From Neorhizobium galegae bv. orientalis str. HAMBI 540 (GTDB lineage Bacteria; Pseudomonadota; Alphaproteobacteria; Rhizobiales; Rhizobiaceae), in NCBI RefSeq assembly GCF_000731315.1, contig NZ_HG938353.1, positions 1,674,001 through 1,738,000 on the forward strand: a stretch of 64,000 bases of DNA. Reading direction: 5' to 3'. Positions within the stretch are counted from its first letter, which is position 1. Each line of letters starts with the position of its first letter. The translations under genes were made by a program, and so were the position numbers. The notes beneath the pieces are model-generated. The model was not told the origin of the DNA, ran no database searches, and was given only the letters and a program-made list of their open reading frames with translations. Of this stretch, positions 19,478-29,305 are shown one piece after another.

Positions 19478-20407
19478 ATGCCTGACGGAACAAAAAGCGC
19501 TCTGCCGACCTCGATTGACGAAACGATCGCGCTTTTAGGCGCCGAGGACTATCTTGCCGGGCGCTCGCTCGGCACGGTGATTTTCCTGGCGCTGAAAATG
19601 AAACGCCCGCTTTTCCTCGAAGGCGAAGCCGGGGTCGGCAAGACCGAGATCGCCAAGACGCTGGCCAAGGCCTTGAACCGGCCGCTGATCCGGCTGCAGT
19701 GTTACGAAGGCCTCGATATCTCCTCGGCAGTCTACGAATGGAACTATCCGGCCCAGATGCTGGATATCCGGCTTTCGGAGGCATCGGGCGTCAAGGATCG
19801 CTCGCGCATCGAGGCGGATCTGTTTTCCGAACGCCACCTGATCCGCCGGCCGGTGCTGCAGGCGCTTGGCCAGCCGGGTGGTCCGGCGCCGGTCTTCCTG
19901 ATCGACGAGCTCGACCGTACCGACGAAGCCTTCGAAGCCTTCCTCCTGGAAGTGCTGTCCGACTTCCAGGTGACGATCCCCGAGCTGGGCACGATCAAGG
20001 CCGAGGAACCGCCGATCGTCATCATCACCACCAACCGCACCCGCGAGATCCATGACGCGCTGAAGCGGCGCTGCCTGTATCACTGGGTCGATTATCCGGA
20101 TGCGGCACAGGAACTGGAGATCATCCGCCGCAAGGTGCCGCAATGCTCGGAAACCCTGTCGCGGCAGGTGGTCGCCTATGTGCAGAAGCTGCGAACGGTG
20201 GACCTCTTCAAGAACCCCGGCGTCGCCGAAACCATCGACTGGGCGACGGCGCTGACCGAGCTCGACCGGATTGCGCTTGATCCGGAAACGATCGCCGATA
20301 CGCTCGGCACGCTCTTGAAATATCAGGACGATATCGCCCGCATCAAAGGCGGAGAAGGCGAACGGGTGCTTTCCGAAGTGAAGGCCGAATTTCTGGCAGC
20401 AGGGTAG
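19478..20407 (+). CDS. MoxR-family AAA+ ATPase (CoxD-like)
   Basis: A 309-aa AAA+ ATPase with Walker A GEAGVGKT (about 49-56), Walker B VFLIDELDR, sensor 1 IIITTNRTREIH and an arginine-finger region ALKRRCLYHWVDYP. MoxR proteins act as chaperones in metal-cofactor insertion, together with a VWA protein. CoxD of CO dehydrogenase maturation is the closest functional model, because a CoxE-like VWA gene follows after 5 bases and XdhC/CoxI-type genes come next. The module probably inserts sulfur or metal into a molybdenum hydroxylase. Confidence 0.93.
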   Translation: MPDGTKSALPTSIDETIALLGAEDYLAGRSLGTVIFLALKMKRPLFLEGEAGVGKTEIAKTLAKALNRPLIRLQCYEGLDISSAVYEWNYPAQMLDIRLSEASGVKDRSRIEADLFSERHLIRRPVLQALGQPGGPAPVFLIDELDRTDEAFEAFLLEVLSDFQVTIPELGTIKAEEPPIVIITTNRTREIHDALKRRCLYHWVDYPDAAQELEIIRRKVPQCSETLSRQVVAYVQKLRTVDLFKNPGVAETIDWATALTELDRIALDPETIADTLGTLLKYQDDIARIKGGEGERVLSEVKAEFLAAG

Positions 20408-20412
20408 GGATC

Positions 20413-21702
20413 ATGGTGGCTGGTTTCAGCGAAGACGGAATGATCGCGCCCCCGGTTCAGGCCGGTGCTGGAGGCTTTGGCGCGGGGAGGCCCGGCGATG
20501 GGCGGCTTGCAGACAACCTCGTCTATTTCTCCCGCGTCCTGCGGCGCGCCGGGCTGAAGACCGGGCCGGCCGCTGCCGCCGACGCGATTGCCGCGGTCGA
20601 CGCGATCGGCATCGGTTCGCGCGAAGAGTTCCATGCGGCGCTGTCGGCCGTTTTTGTCAAGCGCCATGAGGACCAGCCGGTGTTTGACGAGGCGTTTCGC
20701 CTGTTCTGGCGCTCCCGCGATCTGGTCGGCAAGATGATCGCGATGATGTCGCCGAAGGCTGCCGATAATCGCGAAAGGGAAAAGCAGAAGGCCGGTGCGA
20801 CACGCGTCAGCGAGGCGCTGACCGCCGACCAGCCGGAGACCCCGAACCGCAAGAAACCGCCGGAGATCGAAGTCGACTCCCGCTTCACGACCTCTGCCGG
20901 CGAAATCCTCAAGCGCATGGATTTCGCCCAGATGAGCGCGGCCGAACTGGCGGAAGCCCGGCGTGAACTGGTCAAGCTCGCTCTGCCGCTGGACAAGGTG
21001 GCGACACGCCGATTCCGGTCGTTCAATCATCCGCCCAGGATCGACCCGCGCGCCACCATGCGCCAGGCGATGAAGAGCGGCGGCGATCTTATTCTGCCGC
21101 GGTTTCGCGAGCGCAAGACCGCGCCGCCACCACTCGTGGTGCTTGCCGATATTTCCGGCTCGATGAGCCAGTACACCCGGATCTTTCTGCATTTTCTGCA
21201 TGCGCTGACGGAAAAGCGCACCCGGGTGCATACCTTCCTGTTCGGCACTCGGCTGACCAACGTCACCCGCCAGATGCGCCGCCGTGATCCGGACGAAGCG
21301 CTGGCCGGCTGCACGGACGCGGTGCGCGACTGGTCGGGTGGCACGCGGATCGGTGCGACGCTTGCCGAATTCAACCGGCTCTGGTCGCGCCGCGTGCTGG
21401 GGCAGGGCGCTGTCGTGCTGTTGATCACCGACGGCCTCGAGCGGGAGGGTGTCGAGGAGCTGGCGCAGGAAATGGACAGGCTGCACCGGTCCTGCCGCCG
21501 TCTGATCTGGTTGAACCCGCTGTTGCGGTTCGATGGTTTCGAGGCACGGGCGCGTGGCGTGCGCGCCATGTTGCCGCATGTGGACGAGTTTCGTGCCGTC
21601 CACAATCTGCAATCGCTGGCCGATCTGGCGATTGCATTGTCGGATGACCATACAAAGACCGCGGACCCGCGGCGTTATTTGAACATGAGGAGGGTCGCAT
21701 GA
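20413..21702 (+). CDS. CoxE-like VWA-domain protein
   Basis: A 429-aa protein with a C-terminal von Willebrand A domain. The MIDAS motif DISGSMSQ is at about residues 246-253. The rest of the domain shows LFGTRLTNVTRQM, DWSGGTRIGATLAEFN and LITDGLEREG. The N-terminal half (NLVYFSRVLRRAGLKTGPAAAADAI) matches CoxE/DUF58-like adaptors that work with MoxR ATPases. Its last codons overlap the start of the next gene (ATGA, 4 bases), so translation is coupled. Confidence 0.92.
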   Translation: MVAGFSEDGMIAPPVQAGAGGFGAGRPGDGRLADNLVYFSRVLRRAGLKTGPAAAADAIAAVDAIGIGSREEFHAALSAVFVKRHEDQPVFDEAFRLFWRSRDLVGKMIAMMSPKAADNREREKQKAGATRVSEALTADQPETPNRKKPPEIEVDSRFTTSAGEILKRMDFAQMSAAELAEARRELVKLALPLDKVATRRFRSFNHPPRIDPRATMRQAMKSGGDLILPRFRERKTAPPPLVVLADISGSMSQYTRIFLHFLHALTEKRTRVHTFLFGTRLTNVTRQMRRRDPDEALAGCTDAVRDWSGGTRIGATLAEFNRLWSRRVLGQGAVVLLITDGLEREGVEELAQEMDRLHRSCRRLIWLNPLLRFDGFEARARGVRAMLPHVDEFRAVHNLQSLADLAIALSDDHTKTADPRRYLNMRRVA

Positions 21703-22025
21703 CTGTTTCCGAAATTCTGGACCCGCTGCTGGCCGCCGAGAGCTGGAAGCAGGCCGGCCGTGACGTGGCGATCGCAACGGTGATCGAGACCTGGGGCTCC
21801 GCGCCACGCCCGACAGGCAGCCATCTCGTCATCGATGGCGAGGGTAATTTCGAAGGCTCCGTCTCCGGCGGCTGCGTCGAAGGCGCTGTTATCACGGAGG
21901 CGCTTGACGTCATCGAGAGCGGCGCCCCGAAAATGCTGGAGTTCGGCGTTGCCGACGAGACCGCATGGCGGGTCGGCCTGTCCTGCGGCGGCCGGATCCG
22001 CGTCTATGTGGAAAGGCTCGGCTGA
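21699..22025 (+). CDS. XdhC/CoxI N-terminal domain protein (half-size)
   Basis: A 108-aa protein that equals only the first half of XdhC. The conserved stretch ATVIETWGSAPRPTGSHLVI, then GSVSGGCVEGAVITEA and GLSCGGRIRVYVERL, is characteristic, including the two cysteines in SGGCVEG and LSCGG. XdhC binds molybdenum cofactor, promotes its sulfuration and delivers it to xanthine dehydrogenase-type enzymes. The second half of the family is encoded by the next gene, overlapping by one base (TGATG), so XdhC is split into two genes here. Confidence 0.9.
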   Translation: MTVSEILDPLLAAESWKQAGRDVAIATVIETWGSAPRPTGSHLVIDGEGNFEGSVSGGCVEGAVITEALDVIESGAPKMLEFGVADETAWRVGLSCGGRIRVYVERLG

Positions 22026-22720
22026 TGCAGCTCGAAGCACTGACGAAGCTCAACGCCGCCCGGCGTTCGCGCAGGGCTGCCGTGGTTGTAACCGACCTCG
22101 CCGGCGACCACGTGCAGGTCATCCTGGAGGGCGAACCCGTATTCGGTTTGCTCGGGGAGGAAACCGCAAAAGTGTTTCGCAGCGGCAAGGCGGGGACGGT
22201 CGAGGTCGAAGGCCGGTCGCTGTTCCTCAACGTGCACCTGCCGCCGCCGCGCATCGTGGTGATCGGCGCCGTGCATATCAGCCAGGCGCTCGCCCGGCTG
22301 GCCCCGGTCGCCGGATATGACCTGACGATCATCGATCCGCGGACGGCTTTTGCGACCGAGGAACGTTTCGAGGGGGTCGATCTGATCGCCGACTGGCCGG
22401 AAGACGTGTTGAAGGACCGCCCGCTCGACGCCTATACGGCACTGGCGGCCGTTACCCATGATCCGAAGATCGATGATTTCCCGCTCTCCGAAGCGCTGCG
22501 GGTTGGGTGCTTTTACGTCGGCGCGCTCGGCAGCCGGAAAACCCATGCGAAGCGGGTGGAGCGGCTGAAGGAAATGGGCCGCAGCGACAACGAGATCAGC
22601 CGCATCGCCGCGCCGATCGGCCTCGACATAGGGGCCGCGAGCCCAGCCGAGATCGCACTCGCCACGCTTGCCCAGATCGTCCAGGCGTTCCGCCGACGTG
22701 ATCTCATCACTGCTGGGTGA
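22025..22720 (+). CDS. XdhC/CoxF C-terminal (Rossmann) domain protein
   Basis: A 231-aa protein that carries the XdhC C-terminal Rossmann-like domain: PRIVVIGAVHISQALARLA, then YDLTIIDPRTAFATEERF, VTHDPKIDDFPL and the signature VGALGSRKTHAKRVERLKEMG. It ends with PIGLDIGAASPAEIALATLAQIV. The N-terminal 75 residues (MQLEALTKLNAARRSRRAAV...) look like a short extra domain. It starts at the ATG that overlaps the stop of the preceding half-XdhC gene and presumably works with it. An upstream in-frame ATG at 21965 lies inside that gene and is rejected. Confidence 0.9.
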   Translation: MQLEALTKLNAARRSRRAAVVVTDLAGDHVQVILEGEPVFGLLGEETAKVFRSGKAGTVEVEGRSLFLNVHLPPPRIVVIGAVHISQALARLAPVAGYDLTIIDPRTAFATEERFEGVDLIADWPEDVLKDRPLDAYTALAAVTHDPKIDDFPLSEALRVGCFYVGALGSRKTHAKRVERLKEMGRSDNEISRIAAPIGLDIGAASPAEIALATLAQIVQAFRRRDLITAG

Positions 22721-22724
22721 CGCC

Positions 22725-24359
22725 ATGAGATACGGGACGTTCGAACTCGACGAGGCGGAAGGCGTAGTGCTTGCGCACAGTATCAGACTGCCGGCCGGCC
22801 GCATCTCGAAAGGGCACATGCTGTCGCGGGAGGACATCGCCCGGCTTTCGGTAGAAGGCATCAGATCCGTCGTCGCGGTGCAGCTCGATCCGGGCGACAT
22901 GCTGGAGGACGACGCGGCCCAGGCGATTGCAGATGCGATTGCGCCGGATAATCTCCGTTTCTCAGAGGCGACCACGGGTCGCGTCAACATCTATGCCAAG
23001 GTGGATGGCCTTTTTGTCGCCGACAAGAGGGTGATCGACGCACTGAACCGCATCGATCCGGCAATCACGCTTGCTTGTCTTGCCGACCATGTAGCGGTGC
23101 GTGCCGGCGACATGGCGGCGACCGTCAAGATCATCCCGCTCGCTGTCGGCGGCGCGAAAGTCGCTGAAGCCGTGGCGCTGCTGGCAGAATCGGTCGCCTT
23201 CGAGGTGAAAGCCTTCAGTCCCCGCGCGGTGACCCTGGTCGCGACCGAGCTTCCTTCGCTGAAAGTATCGGTCATGGATCGCACCGCCAAGCTGCTGGAG
23301 CAGAGGCTTGCGCCATCTGGTAGCCGGCTAATAAAAGAGATCCGCATTCCCCATTCCGCCGAACGCCTTACCGAGGTTCTTCAGCAGCTTCGGCCGGGGG
23401 AAACTAATGAGCCGGCTATGATTATCGTCTTCGGAGCCTCGGCTGTGGCCGATCGCGACGACGTCATTCCCGCCGCCATCCGCCGCGCGGGCGGAGAGGT
23501 CGATCAGGTCGGCATGCCCGTCGACCCCGGCAATCTCTTGGTTCTCGGGCGGATCGGCAATGTCCCGGTGCTGGGTGCGCCGGGTTGTGCGCGTTCGCCG
23601 AAGGAAAACGGTTTCGACTGGGTCCTGAACCGGCTGATGGCCGGTGAGACGCCCACTTCCTTCGATATCACCGGCATGGGCGTCGGGGGGCTGCTGATGG
23701 AAATTCCGACCCGGCCCCGCCCGCGCGATGCGGCGCCGGAAAAGGCGGCGGCACTGTCGGTCGGTGCCTTGATGCTCGCTGCCGGCCAGGCGCGGCGCAT
23801 GGGCAAGGACGGGCCGCACAAGCTGCTTGCCGAATTCGAGGGCATTCCACTCGTCCGCCGCACCGCTGGCATGCTGCTGTCGTCGCAGGCCTCGCCCGTC
23901 GTCGCCGTAACCGGTCATCGGCGCGACGAGATCGAGATAGCGCTGTCCGGCCTCGACATCGGTTCTCACTTCAATCCGGACTATGCCTCCGGCATGGCAA
24001 GCTCGCTGGTTGCCGGTTTCTCAAGTTCGGAACTGGCGCAGAAAGACGGCATTCTGGTCATGCTGGCCGACATGCCGGGCGTCACGACGGAGCATCTGAA
24101 CATGCTGATCGCCGCCTTCCGGCAGGCCGGCGGCGGGGTCGTGGTCCGTTCGGTCTCGGACGGAAAACGCGGCAACCCGATCATTCTGCCGCGGATCGCT
24201 TTCGATGCCGTGTTGAGGCTGGAAGGCGATGTCGGAGCTCGGGGGATCATCGAAAACTCCGGACTTTCGGTGATCGACGTGGATATAGGTCCCGCCGCGC
24301 ATCTGGACGTCGATACGCCGGAGGCGGTGACGGCCGCCGGCGGGATTTTGAAAAGGTAG
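22725..24359 (+). CDS. Molybdopterin-binding / MobA-like nucleotidyltransferase fusion
   Basis: A 544-aa two-part protein. The first about 340 residues resemble a MoeA/MogA-type molybdopterin-binding region: FELDEAEGVVLAHSIRLP near the start, later MIIVFGASAVADRDDVIPAAI, VGMPVDPGNLLVLGRIG and VLGAPGCARSPKENGFDWVL. The last about 190 residues are a GT-A nucleotidyltransferase starting with GALMLAAGQARRMGKDG, with MLADMPGV and GNPIIL, as in MobA/MocA enzymes that attach CMP or GMP to molybdopterin. Such fusions accompany xanthine dehydrogenase and CO dehydrogenase accessory genes. The most likely product is the cytosine dinucleotide form of the cofactor, but I cannot prove that. It starts 4 bases after the previous gene. 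Confidence 0.88.
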   Translation: MRYGTFELDEAEGVVLAHSIRLPAGRISKGHMLSREDIARLSVEGIRSVVAVQLDPGDMLEDDAAQAIADAIAPDNLRFSEATTGRVNIYAKVDGLFVADKRVIDALNRIDPAITLACLADHVAVRAGDMAATVKIIPLAVGGAKVAEAVALLAESVAFEVKAFSPRAVTLVATELPSLKVSVMDRTAKLLEQRLAPSGSRLIKEIRIPHSAERLTEVLQQLRPGETNEPAMIIVFGASAVADRDDVIPAAIRRAGGEVDQVGMPVDPGNLLVLGRIGNVPVLGAPGCARSPKENGFDWVLNRLMAGETPTSFDITGMGVGGLLMEIPTRPRPRDAAPEKAAALSVGALMLAAGQARRMGKDGPHKLLAEFEGIPLVRRTAGMLLSSQASPVVAVTGHRRDEIEIALSGLDIGSHFNPDYASGMASSLVAGFSSSELAQKDGILVMLADMPGVTTEHLNMLIAAFRQAGGGVVVRSVSDGKRGNPIILPRIAFDAVLRLEGDVGARGIIENSGLSVIDVDIGPAAHLDVDTPEAVTAAGGILKR

Positions 24360-24363
24360 GCGA

Positions 24364-24690
24364 ATGGACAATTCCGACATCGAGGAAATGTTTGAGGGGC
24401 TCGGCCCGGTCTCGATCCGCCGCATGTTCGGCGGCAAGGGCATCTATCACGATGGATTGATCGTCGCGATCGACCTGCGCGGCGAGATCATGCTGAAGGC
24501 CGATGCGGTGAGCTCACCGGAGTTCGAAGGCGCTGGTGCCAGGCAATGGTTTTATGAGGGAAAGAAGGGCAAAACCGTGCTGATGCCCTATTGGACCGTG
24601 CCGGAAGAAGCCTTCGACGATCCCGACGAGATGCGCAAATGGGTGCGGTTGGCTTTCGAGGCCGCGGTGCGCGCCAACGCCAAATCCTGA
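24364..24690 (+). CDS. TfoX N-terminal domain protein
   Basis: A 108-aa protein with the TfoX/Sxy N-terminal fold. The family markers are LGPVSIRRMFGGKGIYHDG, FALV-like LIVAIDLRGEIMLKAD and the aromatic MPYWTVPEEAFDDPDEMRKWVR. Full-length TfoX regulates competence in gammaproteobacteria; the N-terminal domain alone is common in rhizobia with unknown role. It lies 4 bases after the molybdopterin fusion gene and is followed by a terminator, so it is the last gene of that operon. Confidence 0.88.
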   Translation: MDNSDIEEMFEGLGPVSIRRMFGGKGIYHDGLIVAIDLRGEIMLKADAVSSPEFEGAGARQWFYEGKKGKTVLMPYWTVPEEAFDDPDEMRKWVRLAFEAAVRANAKS

Positions 24691-24835
24691 ACTTCGATCC
24701 TGAGTGCTAGATTTCGCATCTTGCTCGACAGGGTGCGAAGCGCATACCGTCCACCGCATAGTGAGGGACGTCGGCCGCCGAATCTCTCGGTAAGCTTGCA
24801 TCCGGAAATTCTGTCAAAATGATTTCATCAAGTCG

Positions 24836-24863
24836 ACCGCTTCGGTTCTCCGGAGCGGTTTTC
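24836..24863 (+). terminator. Rho-independent terminator of the MoxR-XdhC-TfoX operon
   Basis: A 10-bp stem (24836-24845 with 24850-24859, one G-U pair) has a TTCT loop and is followed by TTTTCGTTT. It lies 145 bases past the TfoX-like stop and just before the convergent Nudix gene. Confidence 0.75.
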
Positions 24864-24871
24864 GTTTGCAC

Positions 24872-25285
24872 TCATTTTGGGAGATATGAAAAGGCCCTGG
24901 CAGAAAAGGCCGAAAGCGGCTGAGGCGGGTTATGAGGATCGAACCAGCCGATGTCCGACAATTTATCTGGCTCCGTGAGCGAAGGCTCACCCGCAAAATC
25001 GCGGGTTATGTAGATCAGCGAGACCCAGTGTTGCCCATCGGCCTCGATGATCTCTTCGGCCGTACAAAGAAGCTCAACCCTGCCGATTTTCAGGCCGGTC
25101 TCTTCTTCCGCCTCGCGGCGGGCGGCTTGCGAGGAAGGCTCCATCGGATCGACCTTGCCGCCGACAATGTTCCAGAAGCCCGCTTCCGGCGCCTTCAGGC
25201 GACGGCAAAGCAGAACCTTGCCGTCGTCGCGCAGGATCACAAGCCCGGCGCCGACGCCCGGGAAATCAATGCCGGGTCTGGGCAC
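24872..25285 (-). CDS. Nudix hydrolase
   Basis: A roughly 137-aa NUDIX protein. The complete Nudix box is visible: GGKVDPMEPSSQ then AARREAEEETGL, matching Gx5Ex7REUxEExGU. Upstream is VGAGLVILRDDGKVLLCRR, the usual opening strand. Substrate not readable; ADP-ribose and oxidised nucleotides are possibilities. I chose the GTG at 25285, which begins 8 bases after the stop of the helicase gene. A TTG at 25315 would make the two genes overlap. It is likely cotranscribed with the helicase. Confidence 0.88.
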   Translation of the reverse strand: MPRPGIDFPGVGAGLVILRDDGKVLLCRRLKAPEAGFWNIVGGKVDPMEPSSQAARREAEEETGLKIGRVELLCTAEEIIEADGQHWVSLIYITRDFAGEPSLTEPDKLSDIGWFDPHNPPQPLSAFSARAFSYLPK

Positions 25286-25292
25286 GGAAGTT

Positions 25293-26846
<1,554 letters not shown>

Positions 26847-27056
26847 AGGGAATTCTGTTTCCGTTCCGGTTCTATACGAACACTTATGGGAGTCGGCGCA
26901 TGCTGGCCGGCAACTGGCCGCGACATAGGACCAAAATGTCCAAAAGTCAAGGAATGCAGGGCGATTGGCGATAGGATTGGTGAATGAAAACGCTCGCTGA
27001 GCAAGCCGGCTACCGTTTATATAGGCAAACAATTGCCTTCTGCCTAGGCGCGTCCC

Positions 27057-28370
27057 TCAATTGAGGTAGGTGGTGAGCTTCATGCCGGCATTGAGGAAGT
27101 GCACTGGGTCGATCGGATTGCCGTCTCGGCGGACCTCGTAATGGACATGCGGACCGGTGGAACGGCCGGTCGAGCCTGCCCTGCCGATCACCTCTCCGGC
27201 GGCGATCTCGTCGCCTTCCTTCACCAAGATTTTCGACATATGGCCGTAGCGGGTGGTGATTCCCTGGCCATGGTCGATCTCGACCATGTTGCCGTAACCG
27301 CTGGCAGCACCCGCCGAGATTACCTTGCCGGAGCCGGTGCTTTTTACGTCGTCGCCGGTGGAGGCCTGGAAGTCGATGCCTGCATGCAACGCCATCCGGC
27401 CGAGGAAAGGATCGATGCGGTTGCCGTAGCGGCTGGTGACCGGGCGGCCGGGGGCGGGATTGCCGAAGGGCAGGTCGCGCGCCGTCTCGCGCACGCTTTC
27501 CAGCCGGCTGAGCGCCGCATCGAGCTCGTCGAGCGAGGCATCGAAGGCGCCGATATTGGTCTGCGGTGCGACATAGGGGCCGCCAACGCCGTCCGTGGCA
27601 TCTTCAGCACCGTTGTCTGCGGATGCCACTTCGACGCCGGTCCGCTTCAGGATCGCGGCGATCGCGTCTGCTGTTTCCGAAGCGCCGGTCGTCAGATCGG
27701 CGATCTTGGCAAGCTGCTCCTTCTCGATGTTCTTCAGCGACAGCGTCACCTTGGAGAAAACCCGGTCGGCGCGGTCGGCAATGTTTTCACGCAAAGGCGC
27801 ATAACCGAGCGCAGTTGGCGTCTGGAGCGGGGTGGCGGAAGTCTTGCCGGAGAGCAGCTTCTCGATCGCCTGGACGCCGCCGCTACCACCGGAAAGCGAA
27901 GCCTGGCGTTCCTGGGCCGGCGGCTGGAGCATGGCCGGCGTCGGTGGCTCCGGTGTCGTGAGGCCGGATTCCTCGGCGCGGTTCAGAAGAGAACCCAGCT
28001 TGCCGTGGCGCGAAAAGAGGGCGTTCTGCTGTTCCAGCAGCTTCTCGACCTTCTGCTCGACCACCTGCTGGTCGAGGAGCTGGCGCGAGGTGATCCGGTC
28101 GAGCTGGGCGCGCAGCGCCGCGATCCGGTCTTCGTAATCGTATTGCATGCGGGCCTGGCGCGCCATGGTCGCGCCGATCAGGTCGTCACGGATCACCAGA
28201 TAGGAGGTGGCGCCAAGATAGCCGATTGCGAAAATGCCGAGAAAACAGAAGGTCAATGCGGCCATCCAGGGCCGGATGGTCATGTGGCGGATCTTCTCAC
28301 CGCTGGCGAAAATGAGAACGTGCTGAGGCGCCCGTTTCCCAAACACCCGGCTTTCGGTTCCCTTCGCCAC
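27057..28370 (-). CDS. Membrane-anchored M23 peptidase (LytM/NlpD-type)
   Basis: A 437-aa protein: a short cytoplasmic N-terminus, one TM helix (about 36-58, WMAALTFCFLGIFAIGYLGA), and a periplasmic coiled coil (about 75-140, QLDRITSRQLLDQQVVEQKVEKLLEQQ split into heptads). Linker sequence and a C-terminal M23 domain follow. The zinc and catalytic residues are all present: HAGIDF, YGHMSK and HVHYEVR. It should cut peptidoglycan cross-links during growth or division; rhizobial relatives have been tied to polar growth (inference). It starts at a GTG with GGGAGATCCGC upstream. It stands alone. Confidence 0.92.
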   Translation of the reverse strand: MAKGTESRVFGKRAPQHVLIFASGEKIRHMTIRPWMAALTFCFLGIFAIGYLGATSYLVIRDDLIGATMARQARMQYDYEDRIAALRAQLDRITSRQLLDQQVVEQKVEKLLEQQNALFSRHGKLGSLLNRAEESGLTTPEPPTPAMLQPPAQERQASLSGGSGGVQAIEKLLSGKTSATPLQTPTALGYAPLRENIADRADRVFSKVTLSLKNIEKEQLAKIADLTTGASETADAIAAILKRTGVEVASADNGAEDATDGVGGPYVAPQTNIGAFDASLDELDAALSRLESVRETARDLPFGNPAPGRPVTSRYGNRIDPFLGRMALHAGIDFQASTGDDVKSTGSGKVISAGAASGYGNMVEIDHGQGITTRYGHMSKILVKEGDEIAAGEVIGRAGSTGRSTGPHVHYEVRRDGNPIDPVHFLNAGMKLTTYLN

Positions 28371-28462
28371 GCGGATCTCCCGGAGATGCGACTCGTCCGG
28401 CCGCTGTTCTCATTGTCGGGATTACACATGGATATGGTTAACGAACGCTTTAATCGGGGCGT

Positions 28463-29290
28463 TCAGGCGTAGCTGGTGGAGGTCAGCGACCTGTAGAATG
28501 ACGGCGTCAGGCCCGCCTCGGCCCGGGCGATATCGTTGAACGGCGCTTTCAGCGATCCGCGGAAATTGGCGCGCACCAGCTGCTGGAACGTCGCTGCCGG
28601 ATCCTTGCGCTCGCGGGCGCAGAGAAAGCGGAACCATTTTGCGCCGATCGCCACGTGGCCCTTCTCATCGTTGTAGATGACGTCGAGGATGGCCGCGCTT
28701 TCGAGATCGCCGGTCTCGCGCATCTTCGCCTGCAGGGATGGGGTCACGTCGAGACCGCGCGCCTCAAGAATGAGCGGCACGACGGCAAGGCGGGCAGTGA
28801 GGTCGTTGCGCGTGGAATGGGCCGCCTGCCACAGCCCGTCATGGGCTGGCATGTCGCCATAGTCGGCACCCATCTCGTTCAGCCGGCCCCGCACCATGCG
28901 AAAGTGTTTCGCCTCTTCGAAAGCCACCTGCATCCAGCCGTCGAAGAAGGAATTCGGCACCGGCTCGGTCGCAAACCGGGCGACGATGTCGAGTGCCAGA
29001 TCGACAGCATTGAGCTCGATATGGGCGATCGCGTGCAGCGTTGCGAGGCGGCCGTTGACGGTATGCAATGAGCGCTTGCCGACCGCCTTCGGCGGCACCA
29101 GTTCGGGCTTTGCCGGCCGGCCGGGACGCTCGGGGAGGGGCGGATCGAGTGGAGAGCGGAGCGACAGCCGCCGCTCGAACCACCGGGTGGCGGTCTGCTG
29201 CGCCAGCCGCGTCTTGATATCGAGGTCGGCCGACAGGATTGCCGCCGTTGCGCCGCCCCTAAGCGACGTGATCGAGAACTCACCCGACAT
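28463..29290 (-). CDS. DUF455 ferritin-like protein
   Basis: A 275-aa protein of the ferritin-like DUF455 family. Helical segments carry likely metal ligands: HAIAHIELNAVDLALD (Glu/His), QVAFEEAKHFRMVRGRL (ExxH), LILEARGLDVTP, and VIYNDEKGHVAIGAKWF (ExxH). These Ex...ExxH repeats suggest a di-iron site. The reaction is unknown. The ATG start is preceded by AGGAGACAGATCG. It lies 15 bases after the peroxiredoxin gene, suggesting a two-gene operon. Confidence 0.88.
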   Translation of the reverse strand: MSGEFSITSLRGGATAAILSADLDIKTRLAQQTATRWFERRLSLRSPLDPPLPERPGRPAKPELVPPKAVGKRSLHTVNGRLATLHAIAHIELNAVDLALDIVARFATEPVPNSFFDGWMQVAFEEAKHFRMVRGRLNEMGADYGDMPAHDGLWQAAHSTRNDLTARLAVVPLILEARGLDVTPSLQAKMRETGDLESAAILDVIYNDEKGHVAIGAKWFRFLCARERKDPAATFQQLVRANFRGSLKAPFNDIARAEAGLTPSFYRSLTSTSYA

Positions 29291-29305
29291 CGATCTGTCT
29301 CCTGC

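Noticed and set aside
20323..21807. 494-codon frame opposite the CoxE-like gene
   Set aside because: Shadow of the VWA gene; Arg/Gln-rich composition with no domain.
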